Assembly (NCBI GenBank): GCA_963832245.1
Contig: CAWHTG010000004.1
Location: 1,550,001-1,614,000 of the forward strand
Direction of reading: 5' to 3'
From: JABDBE01 sp963832245
Lineage (GTDB): Bacteria; Acidobacteriota; Terriglobia; Terriglobales; Acidobacteriaceae
DNA length: 64,000 bases
Under the pieces are notes generated by a model. The model saw nothing but the letters and a program-made list of their open reading frames with translations, was not told the origin of the DNA and ran no database searches. Shown one piece after another: positions 8,416 through 16,723 of the stretch (position 1 is the stretch's first letter; each line of letters starts with the position of its first letter). The translations under genes were made by a program, and so were the position numbers.

Positions 8416-8898
8416 TCAACCTACGGGATTCAAAACTGTGACGTTGAGCCGTCCAGTCCTACCGCCTGCGGCAGTGAACTCAATCAGGGCTTCGCCGTTG
8501 TTGTTCGCTTCAACAACGAAAGGAGCGGTTGCGTTGATGGACGCGATATTCGACGTTGGGTAGACGCCCGTCACATCGCCTCCGGGGTTGTACTGATTCG
8601 GAGCATTCCCGTATTGCTGCCCGCCACCGTTTGGTTGTGGGAAGGCCGTGTTCACACTCGGTGCGCCCGACTCCGTAGGCGTGCCATTGAATGAAACTGC
8701 CGTCACTGTGGCCGATTGCGCGGTGCCGTTGCTATCGACGGGTGTCGCCGTCACCATCGCAGTTGTGTTCCACGGAATGGTGATGTCGAACTCGAATGGC
8801 CCAGTACCGACTGTGACGCCAGAGCCTGTGACCTGAACTCCCACAGTCGTGTTGATACCAGTTGTGGCCTTGGGAAATGATTCTTGGGTGTCTGCCAT
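8416..8898 (-). CDS. Ig-like/beta-rich hypothetical protein
   Basis: A protein of 160 residues dominated by Val/Thr/Gly/Asn strands (TTVGVQVTGSGVTVGTGPFE, then SATVTAVSFNGTPTES) and ending GRLNVTVLNPVG. There is a Gly/Asn/Gln-rich linker around residues 88-105. The pattern suggests a beta-sandwich surface or decoration protein; there is no signal peptide or membrane segment. AGGAGAGCACAC precedes the ATG. It follows the tiny membrane ORF at 8914-8997 by 15 bases. Confidence 0.65.
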   Translation of the reverse strand: MADTQESFPKATTGINTTVGVQVTGSGVTVGTGPFEFDITIPWNTTAMVTATPVDSNGTAQSATVTAVSFNGTPTESGAPSVNTAFPQPNGGGQQYGNAPNQYNPGGDVTGVYPTSNIASINATAPFVVEANNNGEALIEFTAAGGRTGRLNVTVLNPVG

Positions 8899-8913
8899 GT
8901 GTGCTCTCCTTAC

Positions 8914-8997
8914 CTATGCTCGGGTTCGTATGGCGGCAACAGCCGATGCCGTAACCGCGACGACACCAAGCACCATGAAAGCTATGAACCCGGTCAT
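8914..8997 (-). CDS. 27-residue single-span membrane peptide
   Basis: The peptide MTGFIAFMVLGVVAVTASAV continues AAIRTRA and stops: one hydrophobic helix followed by a short basic tail. Its ATG overlaps the TGA of the 1066-residue polyvalent protein gene (ATGA at 8994-8997). This is the same arrangement as the 35-residue peptide at 7996-8103. The coupling and the clear helix-plus-basic-tail layout support it despite the length. Confidence 0.55.
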   Translation of the reverse strand: MTGFIAFMVLGVVAVTASAVAAIRTRA

Positions 8998-11900
8998 GCC
9001 GCTTCTTGTGAGCCGAGTTCGCGAAGGGCAGTACCTTGCCAAGACGGGGTTTCTGCCTTCGCTATCGGTTGTCCCTCTTTCATGATTGATTTCTTCATGG
9101 CCGGAGTGATGTCGATGGAGTGGGCCTTCTCTGTCTTGCCAGTGTCGTGAACCGTCCATTTGCCGGGGCCACGATGGCTCTCTTGATAACCGCGTACAGC
9201 GTCATCGGCTCCTTGCCTGTTTCGGAATGCATCTTGGACGTGACCGCTGGGGTCAACGATTTCGAATCTCAAGGTGCCGGGATTTGCAGTAAGCAGTTCG
9301 GACGTGCCAACCTTTGCATTCCATTTAGAGGCGTACTTGTTGAGAAATCGCGGGATTGCCCGGTCGTACAGCGCTTGAGCCCACTCACCGCCGACCTTGA
9401 GGTCTAGGCCGGAGATTTCAGGAAGTTCGCTACTTTCGTGCTCGTGGTTCTCCACAGCGAAGCGCACTTGGTCGTGGATGTAATTTTCGGCCGCATTTTC
9501 GGAATCGAACGTTTCTTCCGGCTCGCGACTGCTGTAACCTTCGCTGAAGACGCCGTATCGGGGCGCGCCGTCTTCGTCTTCCTCGTTAGGCACTTCTTTG
9601 ATTCGGTAGTCCTCTGAATACATGTCCCACAAGGAATCGTTGCTTGGTTCAGGTTCGTAATCGTCAATCTGGTCGGAGAGTTTTTGTGCTGGTTCTTGGC
9701 CGATGTATTTAGCAAGCTCGTCAACGTCCGGGTCTACCGTTTCGATGAGGATGCTCTTTCCGCTCGGATTAAACGCTTGCAGGGTGTTGTCTGTGGGGTC
9801 ATAGGTCACTCGGCCAATGTGTTTGCTCAGGTCGTATCGTTCCGCCTGCTGGTCGCCTGTAGTCCACGACAGTCGGTCGTATCCTTTTTCAGCGGCCTCA
9901 CGCAGCATTCGTTTCATTACCAGTTCGTGCCAGTCATTCTTGAATGGTGCGTCGGGAACACCGCGCTGCGCAGCCGCTGCGTTGTATGCTCGCTCAAGCC
10001 GTTGCGTTTCTTGGAAAGCAGCGTGTGCATCAGCTTTAGCTTGCGCATCTTCTGGATTAGCGGCCAATCGCTTCGACACGGTTTGATAAGCGTCGTTCGC
10101 ATTGTCGAGTTGCCGCGGCAGTTCTTTCGTATCGACGGGTATGCGGTAGCCTTCCTGCTTGCCCGCTTGATGCCAGTCGCTCTGTACTTCCTCAAGGAAC
10201 AGATTTTTCTTCCCGTCAGTGTCTATGCGGTCATCGTGCCTGACGTGCGCCAGAACATTCGGCTCCTCGAAGTGTGGAGATTTAAAAGACTGAGAAGTCA
10301 AGCCACGATACTTCTTTGCAAAAGGCCCATTGTTCATCGCTTCCAGCGCTGCTTCACGGGCTTTCTCTGGAGTACCGAACGTGTGCTGGTCCCCATACTC
10401 GTTGCGAGTGACATCGTAGCCATCTTCGTCTGCAACCCAATATTCGCCCGTGCTCGTTTTCAAAATCTTCATTCCCTCGGGAAACTTTGTAATCGGCTCA
10501 ATATTCTCTGGCAAAGTCAGCAACTTCTCGTTGTAGTTTTCCTTTGGGCCGTCGAGAACGTACTTGCTGAACTTCGCAGGCTTTCCTTCAGTGCCTTTCA
10601 ACTGTTCTTCTAATTGGTCCCACCGGGCAACTTGTGATGCCAGTTCAGGGGTCATATCTGGATGCGACAAGAGTCTAGAAGTTGACTCTGGACCTTCGTC
10701 TGCTAACCATTGCGTAAGCGCTTTCCCGAGTGAAGAGTCAGCATTGCGTCCCTGCACAGCCGTGAGGTAATCGTGAAGTTGATTCTGCTCAGTCTGCATA
10801 GCTCCGCGTCCTTCTGCGGCAGCGGTTCGATTCACCTCGCCCAGTTGAATCTGGTTGTCTTTGATGAACTGCTGAACGTCAGCCTTAGACACCTTGGGCT
10901 TGCCCTTCAGGAAATCATCCAACCCCATCCAGCTAATCTCATTTTCTTTGACGCCACTGTTTCTCAGGGTCGCAAGAATTTGGTCGCCAGACGCGCTGTT
11001 GGGGATCTTCTCCTGCGTGACACGCTCTGCTTTCGAGTAGAACGTCGGGACATCTGGTCGAGTGTCTGGAACTTCCGGCTTGACTTCTTCCACGCCTGTG
11101 CCCGGTATCACCGTCTGCACGGGTTCTGCACGCCTTGCATTGCGCCCGCTTGGTGCGTCACTCAACCGCTGGCGAATGTCTGCGTCAATGGTCGCCTGTG
11201 CTCCCGGCGTCGAATCAACGAGCGTTCGCACTGGGCGTCGATTGCGTATGGCCTCTTCAAGTTCTGTGGCACTCAACAGTGGTGGCCGAGCAACACTGCG
11301 TCTTTCTAAAGCCATGCTCGCGGCCTGAGCAGTTTCAGTTGGCACGACTTCAGCGTGAGGAGCCTGCGCGAACTCCACCTTGGGCTCCGAACTCACAGCA
11401 ACCTTCGGCTGGGCTGCGGCTCCTGCCGATTCTTCGGTCGGTGCCAGAACTTTCCCAAGAAGTGCTGCGCCTGCACCCGCTCCAAGTCCCTGCGCGAGTA
11501 CGTCGGTCGGAATCGCATTTATGAGCGATTGGTTGTGTTTCACCAGCGTTCCATAGAACTGCGCGGCATTGGCAATCGGCTCTCCAAGATTCCGGTACAG
11601 AGCCAATGCTGCCTTCTGTGCTAATGATGGATTCGCAGGAACACCAAGCGTCTTCTGCTCATCAGCGGTCGGTGCGACTGTCACGCTGTCTGCGATGGCG
11701 CTGGGCAGCCCTATAATCGCTTGACCTGCAGCTACTGCTTCGTTCTTTAAGAAGTTCCACGATGCCTTTGCCGCGTCGGCGAACTCTTGTGCGGTGAGCG
11801 AGTCAGGAAAGGCGACAGTGTGACCGGAAGGATAGGCCACGACTCGGGAATAATTCGGTGTAGGTGCGGGCTCACTGCGCGGCTTCTCTGCTACTACGTC

Positions 11901-12194
11901 TCCATAGCCACTGGTTTCAAGTCCAATGTCATTGCCATCTTTGTCTCGAATGGTTTTGTAACCTGCGTCAGGCTCAGAAGCACTCGCTGGCAGGAATGAT
12001 GCCCGCGCCGGATTGGAAACATCCATAGTCGCTGGATGGGCGAGACTGATATCGATGCGTGCGCCTCCACTAAGGGGGGCCACGGGAGGATTGTCGGTGT
12101 CGAGTTGCGGCTGAATGTTGCGCGGGTTTTCGAACTGTCTCGCACCGAGAACGAAGTCATCGTTCTGAATTGGAGTTATGCTGCTACTTGACAT
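8994..12194 (-). CDS. Phage-type large polyvalent protein
   Basis: A protein of 1066 residues. The first 350 residues are low-complexity Pro/Ala-rich with a helical stretch (ASWNFLKNEAVAAGQAIIGL). A domain follows near residue 385, FYSKAERVTQEKIPNSASGD, continuing NSGVKENEISWMGLDDFL. Further on come LFLEEVQSDWHQAGKQEG (about 665) and NDWHELVMKRMLREAAEKGY with WTTGDQQAERYDL (about 765-795). These blocks match large phage 'polyvalent' proteins, which combine many effector domains and are thought to be packaged and injected with the genome. Its start is preceded by AAAGGCAAGC. It is the best evidence that this part of the element is virus-derived. Confidence 0.82.
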   Translation of the reverse strand: MSSSSITPIQNDDFVLGARQFENPRNIQPQLDTDNPPVAPLSGGARIDISLAHPATMDVSNPARASFLPASASEPDAGYKTIRDKDGNDIGLETSGYGDVVAEKPRSEPAPTPNYSRVVAYPSGHTVAFPDSLTAQEFADAAKASWNFLKNEAVAAGQAIIGLPSAIADSVTVAPTADEQKTLGVPANPSLAQKAALALYRNLGEPIANAAQFYGTLVKHNQSLINAIPTDVLAQGLGAGAGAALLGKVLAPTEESAGAAAQPKVAVSSEPKVEFAQAPHAEVVPTETAQAASMALERRSVARPPLLSATELEEAIRNRRPVRTLVDSTPGAQATIDADIRQRLSDAPSGRNARRAEPVQTVIPGTGVEEVKPEVPDTRPDVPTFYSKAERVTQEKIPNSASGDQILATLRNSGVKENEISWMGLDDFLKGKPKVSKADVQQFIKDNQIQLGEVNRTAAAEGRGAMQTEQNQLHDYLTAVQGRNADSSLGKALTQWLADEGPESTSRLLSHPDMTPELASQVARWDQLEEQLKGTEGKPAKFSKYVLDGPKENYNEKLLTLPENIEPITKFPEGMKILKTSTGEYWVADEDGYDVTRNEYGDQHTFGTPEKAREAALEAMNNGPFAKKYRGLTSQSFKSPHFEEPNVLAHVRHDDRIDTDGKKNLFLEEVQSDWHQAGKQEGYRIPVDTKELPRQLDNANDAYQTVSKRLAANPEDAQAKADAHAAFQETQRLERAYNAAAAQRGVPDAPFKNDWHELVMKRMLREAAEKGYDRLSWTTGDQQAERYDLSKHIGRVTYDPTDNTLQAFNPSGKSILIETVDPDVDELAKYIGQEPAQKLSDQIDDYEPEPSNDSLWDMYSEDYRIKEVPNEEDEDGAPRYGVFSEGYSSREPEETFDSENAAENYIHDQVRFAVENHEHESSELPEISGLDLKVGGEWAQALYDRAIPRFLNKYASKWNAKVGTSELLTANPGTLRFEIVDPSGHVQDAFRNRQGADDAVRGYQESHRGPGKWTVHDTGKTEKAHSIDITPAMKKSIMKEGQPIAKAETPSWQGTALRELGSQEAA

Positions 12195-12210
12195 GCTTGC
12201 CTTTCAAATA

Positions 12211-12271
12211 AAAAAGGCCAGAAGCTCGACTTCGAACCGGAAGAAGTTCCGTTCAAAGGAGCCTGCTGGCC
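12211..12271 (-). terminator. Attenuator-like terminator just before the polyvalent protein gene
   Basis: On the minus strand GGCCAG (12271-12266) pairs with CTGGCC (12221-12216), followed at once by a run of T with one A. An inner stem-loop, GAACGGAA with TTCCGGTTC, strengthens it. The T run abuts the AAAGG ribosome site of the 12,194 start. It may end the transcript of the upstream virion-like genes, or attenuate expression of the polyvalent gene. Confidence 0.6.
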
Positions 12272-12380
12272 CTGTATTGTTCTTGTTGTTTGCGGTTACT
12301 TTCTAGCCATACAAACGCACGGACGTACGCGGTACACTGCTTTCACTTTCTGGACCGTGGGAGGACGGTCGGACAGTTAC

Positions 12381-12398
12381 GGCCCGAGGCCAGAAAGG
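12381..12398 (+). promoter_or_regulatory. GGCC-CGA-GGCC leader with AGAAAGG site
   Basis: The string GGCCCGAGGCCAGAAAGG lies just before the 30-residue plus-strand ORF and matches the leader of the minus-strand gene at 8324 almost exactly. It combines a small hairpin with a purine-rich ribosome site. Confidence 0.45.
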
Positions 12399-12406
12399 AG
12401 CAAAGG

Positions 12407-12499
12407 ATGAAAGTAGTAATCTCCCGCACCCGTAGCAGGGTGCGATTCACCGTCAAAATTGGTGACGGTTTGACCTTAGACTTAACGGTCTGGTACTAA
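12407..12499 (+). CDS. 30-residue plus-strand peptide
   Basis: MKVVISRTRSRVRF begins a short basic peptide that ends DLTVWY. It has the best ribosome binding region of its neighbourhood (AAAGGAGCAAAGG directly before ATG) and a strong intrinsic terminator three bases after its stop. It is one of very few plus-strand genes inside the element, lying between two large minus-strand genes. It could be a regulator or early peptide; a role for the RNA itself cannot be excluded. Unrecognised. Confidence 0.55.
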   Translation: MKVVISRTRSRVRFTVKIGDGLTLDLTVWY

Positions 12500-12502
12500 G
12501 CT

Positions 12503-12545
12503 GGCCCGCTGGTAGATTCATTTTACTGGCGGGCCGTTTTGTTTT
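12503..12545 (+). terminator. Intrinsic terminator of the 30-residue ORF
   Basis: GGCCCGC at 12503-12509 pairs perfectly with GCGGGCC at 12529-12535, followed by GTTTTGTTTT. The stem of seven G/C pairs and the T-rich tail read on the plus strand only. Confidence 0.8.
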
Positions 12546-12556
12546 AATGCGTGGGT

Positions 12557-14332
12557 CTACTGCACTGGAACTAACGTTCCATCTTCCGGCGAATAAACAT
12601 GTGTGACGCCCTGCGCAGCGATTTGTTTCGTAGCCTGCGCGACTGGTTGTGACAAACCCTTTGCTGCTTTTAGCACAGAGACTGCTTGACTTGGGTGCGT
12701 GTATAGCCAGTGGACTGCGGATATGGGCAAAGAAGCAGACGCTCCAAGCACTCCACCCATTACAGCACCTTGAGCGGCACCAGAAGAAACATCTTCTTTT
12801 GATAATCCCGCTTTGACGCCTCCTGCCGTTGCGCCGATGCCTGCACCTGCCAAAGCAGTCAAAATTGCATAACCTGCCGTACGCATCGGAGAACCTTTTG
12901 GAAGGTTGCTGGCATAGGCGCGAACGAGGGCATCTGTTTGTTTGCCGTACGCTGTATCAGAAAGCATGTTGTCCATCTCAGACCGAACAGTAAACAAGTC
13001 TTTGTAAGCGTCGTTTCCCATGGCCGCTCTTAACTTTTCGGGGCCAATATCGTCGATAGCTTTGTTTGCTCTAGCAACAAACTTCTTCGGGTTAATTTCT
13101 CCCATGGAGCCGCGCGTAATGCCCGAATCCCTCACGCCGAAGGGTTCCGTGAAAGACTTGTCAATCGAAGAATGCAAATCTTCCAGAGTGCTTGCCTTTG
13201 ACCATCCGGCTTTTGCATCAGCATAGGCATCGTTATTGCCAAATAAATCTTGCAGCTTCTGATTACCCTCTGCAAGTTCCGTTTCCGCCTGCTTCAATGC
13301 ATCCGTGCTGGCAGGCGTAGGGCTGTAGATGACTTTCTTCGCCCGCTTAATTTGGTTGACCGCGTCATCAAAACCGTTGGGTCCGAATCGACCAGTGTCG
13401 TGATTTAGAACCCCGCCAGATTGTTCCCGCAATGCATCGAAAACAGGATCGAAGTGACTCTTGATTTCTGTTGCTGCCTGCTGGAAAGTGCTGGCTTCGC
13501 TGGCGTTGGGTGCTGGGAAGGCTACCCCTCTGGCAGCATCTGATGCTTTAGCTGCCGCTTCCTCTATCGCACCTGCTGCTCTGCGTCGGAGTGACAACTG
13601 CTCTCCTAGCTCTTGTTCAGCTTGTTTGAGCAAACCTTGTTTAGTCATCGGGATCATTTTGGATATGCCCGCTGCGGCAGCGTCAGCAACAGCACTGCCT
13701 GCTGCACCGTATTCTGCTCCGGTCAATGCTGCTGAAGTGCGATCACTTTCTTGTGCATGTGATGCGGATTGCGCGGCACTGACCGTGCCCGTGCGCACTG
13801 CATTCAAACCACCCGTGATGATTTTTGCAATGACTGGATTGGTCTCCGCAAGTTTAGCGACCTTTGAAGCCATTCCAAGGCGCTCTGCGATAGACAATCC
13901 TTTGAGGGCTTCATCGCCAAGGAAAAACTCTGCAATACCTTCGGCACCAACGCCAGTTTTCTGCGCAGTGTTGGTGGGTGTCTCCAGTGCAGTGGCAGCG
14001 TTGATTCCTTCGGTCGGAGCAAGATACTTTCCGAGTACAGGGATTTTGTTGAGTACGCTGCTGACTGTGTTCGCAGTCTGCCCCGCGCCTTTGAGAAAGC
14101 CTGCGCCAACATCTTCGGCCATGGTGCCTGTTTTGTTTAGAGTGCTCTCAGGTTGGCTGGCAGTCGCGGGAGCCGCAGCAGTCGGTGCGACGGGCTCATC
14201 GAACGTAAGGGTCTGAGGCGGATTCGCCACGGGAGCAGATGCCTGCGTACTCGGCTTCTGCACAGGCGCAGCAGGCTGCGCCACAGGTTCATCGAACGTG
14301 AGTGTTTGTGGAACGCTTGAAGTATCGGACAT
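12557..14332 (-). CDS. Virion-like protein, Ala-rich with glycine-zipper membrane helices
   Basis: A protein of 591 residues. The N-terminus carries the phrase PQTLTFDEPVA twice, at about residues 8 and 39, in a Pro/Ala linker. The middle is helical and Ala-rich (AAKASDAARGVAFPAP, then TEIKSHFDPVFDALREQSGG). Near residues 510-560 is a glycine-zipper-type hydrophobic region (AGYAILTALAGAGIGATAGG and GAVMGGVLGASASLP). Such composition is typical of internal virion or DNA-entry proteins, which would suit its position beside the polyvalent gene, but no named family was recognised. GGAGACACG precedes the start, and the upstream gene ends 10 bases before. Confidence 0.7.
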   Translation of the reverse strand: MSDTSSVPQTLTFDEPVAQPAAPVQKPSTQASAPVANPPQTLTFDEPVAPTAAAPATASQPESTLNKTGTMAEDVGAGFLKGAGQTANTVSSVLNKIPVLGKYLAPTEGINAATALETPTNTAQKTGVGAEGIAEFFLGDEALKGLSIAERLGMASKVAKLAETNPVIAKIITGGLNAVRTGTVSAAQSASHAQESDRTSAALTGAEYGAAGSAVADAAAAGISKMIPMTKQGLLKQAEQELGEQLSLRRRAAGAIEEAAAKASDAARGVAFPAPNASEASTFQQAATEIKSHFDPVFDALREQSGGVLNHDTGRFGPNGFDDAVNQIKRAKKVIYSPTPASTDALKQAETELAEGNQKLQDLFGNNDAYADAKAGWSKASTLEDLHSSIDKSFTEPFGVRDSGITRGSMGEINPKKFVARANKAIDDIGPEKLRAAMGNDAYKDLFTVRSEMDNMLSDTAYGKQTDALVRAYASNLPKGSPMRTAGYAILTALAGAGIGATAGGVKAGLSKEDVSSGAAQGAVMGGVLGASASLPISAVHWLYTHPSQAVSVLKAAKGLSQPVAQATKQIAAQGVTHVYSPEDGTLVPVQ

Positions 14333-14342
14333 CGTGTCTCCT

Positions 14343-16652
14343 TTATTGCTGAACCGGGGCTACAAGCGTCGCGCCCTTGCCATCTGGGTTCAGGCGATAG
14401 TTGTGACCCTTATACGTGATGGTTCCGTCAGCGTTCACTGGAAGTTGCTGCCCTTGGAACTTCACCGTCTTCGGAGATGCCGGAGCGCTCACGCCCGAGT
14501 TCGGTACGAAGTGAGAGCCAGCAAGGTTCTTCGGGAAGCCCGCCTTCTGCGTATCCAAGTTGCCTTGGAACGTTTCGATACGGTGACCGATGTCGCTCTG
14601 GTTGAAGTAGGGCGGCATGATGTTCTGCAACTCGATGTCGAGTTGTTCTTTGCTTCCACGGCCTGCGTTGGTGATGACCTTGACGTACGCAGGGATTGCG
14701 CCTCGCATACGGGCATAGGAATCTGCCATCGTCTTGCCTTCAGGGCTCAGGGCGTTGTACGCATTGAGAACCTTCTTGGCCAAGTCCTTGTTCAGATCGG
14801 CAGCAAGAGTGGGAATGGTCATACCAAACCCTTCAACGCCTGCATGTGCCGCAGCAGCGTCTGTGATAGCCGGAGCGGAGAAGATCGTAGTCAGGTTGCT
14901 GCGGTCGCCAGCAACATTCACCTTGTTCGACTTGGCAGCGGCATCGTACGCGGCGTTCGCCGTACGGTATCCGTTGATGTTGTTCTGGATGTCGTTAATC
15001 GGCTTGATTGCCTTCTGATCTGCGGAGATATCAGAAGGTTTCTTCTCGATGAACGTCTGCGCCGAATAGTTCGGCATGTGGTCAGCTTGCCAACGGCTGA
15101 CGTGATAGACATCGCCGTTCTGATCTTCCACGTAGCCCATGGTGCGCTGATCTTTCAGGGCTTGCTTGTAGTCTTCCCTTGCCGCAGCAGCGTCAGCGGC
15201 AGTGTCGGCTTTGTCCTGCGCTTGCTGATTGAATCCATCAATGACTCCTTGTGCCCACTTCTGCTGGGCTGGGGTCGAATCAGGATTGTTCTTCATGGCT
15301 AACGCATCGCCCATCGTTTTGGGCGTAACCGCTTCAGCCTTACCTTCGGCGGTCGCCTCAGCATGTTCTTTGAGACGCTGGTTTTCCGCCTTGCGAACAT
15401 CTTCGGTCGAAACGCCCATGTGCTGCATCAACAGTTGGGCCGATTGTCCCGCGCCATTGGCAAGCATGGCACCAAATACTTGATCTGGTGCTCCTGCACC
15501 CATGAAGCGCGAGTAGTCGTCAACGGCTTGCATGTTGCGAGGGTCTTTTGAAGCCCAGTCTGCGAGGGGTTCTCGCGGGGCTGCCTTGTCGGCGAGGAAA
15601 GCATCTGCGTGCTTATCCAGCATCTCTTCGGAGGTTTGAATCCGAGCGAACTGCGCACCGTATGCCGCGATGGTGGACATCGGATATTCCGAGGTAGTTG
15701 GAACGTTTATACGCGACCCATCGGGATTGCGGAACTTTCCAATCTTGTAACCCTGATCTTGAATCTCCTGCGTCAACACGCCTTTCGCCTTGGCATCCAC
15801 AACGTAATAGTTGTGTCCCCAAGCCGGAACACCGTTGACTTCCTTTTGCTTTCCAGTGGTCGTGTCCATGATCGGGAACGGTTCACCGTGCGGAATGTAC
15901 AAGAAGGACGTGACGGGATACTTGGCCAGATTCTCTTGGACTTTGTCTTCGGGAATGTCGGCCTTGATGAACTGAGGATGATCCTCGACCATCTTGGCTT
16001 GTGGAGCCATGCCGTCCACGTACGCTTTGTTCATCTCCATGTCTTGCTTGCCGACGTTCTGCGCCATTTGACGAATCTGTAGGTTCGTCCGAACGGTGTT
16101 CATCTTGATGTTCTGATCGGCAGCAGCCTGCTCGTCCTGCTGCGCATTCGCCTGCTGCACGGCTGCACGCTGTTCCATGCCAGCCTTCACGCCGATTTCT
16201 GCGGCCTTGCCATAGCGTCCCGGCCCTGTTGGAGCCAGACCTTGGAGTCCGCCACTCAAAACGTTCAGAGCAAGCGCAAGCCCGAGAGCCCAAGGCTTCG
16301 GCTCGATTGGCGTACGAACGGTGTTTCCATCCGCATCGACACTAGTCGTGTATCTTTGTCCGCCAGTCATCTCGATGGCCGCGTTGTACAAAGCAGCGTG
16401 CTGCGGAGCGGGCGAGGTTTTGTTCAGGTCGGCCTGAGTCGCCATTTTTTGCGTAGGCGCAGCGGGATTGTTGACCAAGTTCGCAGGGATTGAAGCGCCA
16501 GCAGCGGTGTCTGCATCGGGCGCGTTTGAATCTGCCTGTGGCATTGTCGGCGCGGGCTGGATGGCGCTGGGCATTGCTGGTGTCGGCATTGGTGCTGGCG
16601 TCCCTGCGTCAGGTACGTTTGCATTGGGTTGTGCTAATGAACGGTCGTCCAT
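14343..16652 (-). CDS. Large virion-like helical protein
   Basis: A protein of 769 residues. About 60 Pro/Ala-rich N-terminal residues (PMPTPAMPSAIQPAPTMP) precede a short hydrophobic, glycine-rich stretch (LGLALALNVLSGGLQGLAP), then a long Gln/Ala/Asp-rich helical region. The C-terminus has FQGQQLPVNADGTITYKGHN, a small beta-like tail. Layout parallels the two neighbouring large proteins: disordered start, membrane-active stretch, helical body. Unrecognised; internal virion, ejection or scaffold-like roles are possible. GAAAGGAAACAACCC precedes the ATG. Confidence 0.68.
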   Translation of the reverse strand: MDDRSLAQPNANVPDAGTPAPMPTPAMPSAIQPAPTMPQADSNAPDADTAAGASIPANLVNNPAAPTQKMATQADLNKTSPAPQHAALYNAAIEMTGGQRYTTSVDADGNTVRTPIEPKPWALGLALALNVLSGGLQGLAPTGPGRYGKAAEIGVKAGMEQRAAVQQANAQQDEQAAADQNIKMNTVRTNLQIRQMAQNVGKQDMEMNKAYVDGMAPQAKMVEDHPQFIKADIPEDKVQENLAKYPVTSFLYIPHGEPFPIMDTTTGKQKEVNGVPAWGHNYYVVDAKAKGVLTQEIQDQGYKIGKFRNPDGSRINVPTTSEYPMSTIAAYGAQFARIQTSEEMLDKHADAFLADKAAPREPLADWASKDPRNMQAVDDYSRFMGAGAPDQVFGAMLANGAGQSAQLLMQHMGVSTEDVRKAENQRLKEHAEATAEGKAEAVTPKTMGDALAMKNNPDSTPAQQKWAQGVIDGFNQQAQDKADTAADAAAAREDYKQALKDQRTMGYVEDQNGDVYHVSRWQADHMPNYSAQTFIEKKPSDISADQKAIKPINDIQNNINGYRTANAAYDAAAKSNKVNVAGDRSNLTTIFSAPAITDAAAAHAGVEGFGMTIPTLAADLNKDLAKKVLNAYNALSPEGKTMADSYARMRGAIPAYVKVITNAGRGSKEQLDIELQNIMPPYFNQSDIGHRIETFQGNLDTQKAGFPKNLAGSHFVPNSGVSAPASPKTVKFQGQQLPVNADGTITYKGHNYRLNPDGKGATLVAPVQQ

Positions 16653-16669
16653 TTGGGTTGTTTCCTTTC

Positions 16670-16703
16670 GGGCCGCAGTGCGGCTAAATATTTATTGCGG
16701 CCC
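16670..16703 (-). promoter_or_regulatory. Leader hairpin before the 769-residue gene
   Basis: GGGCCGCA (16670-16677) pairs with TGCGGCCC (16696-16703), an 8-bp perfect stem over an AT-rich 18-base loop. On the minus strand it ends five bases before the GAAAGG ribosome site of the 16,652 start. There is no U tract, so regulation or RNA processing is more likely than termination. Confidence 0.5.
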
Positions 16704-16723
16704 TTCTCCGAGCCTGTGTTGAT

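Noticed and set aside
9684..10613. Plus-strand open frame of 309 codons
   Set aside because: It lies entirely opposite the polyvalent protein gene, whose frame has clear family motifs. The product has no recognisable domain or ribosome site, so it is a shadow.
13461..14216. Plus-strand open frame of 251 codons
   Set aside because: Antisense to the Ala-rich virion-like gene; the Ala/Ser-rich product simply mirrors the GC-rich codon pattern.
14298..15302. Plus-strand open frame of 334 codons
   Set aside because: Antisense to the 769-residue gene, with Arg/Val-rich composition and no start signal.
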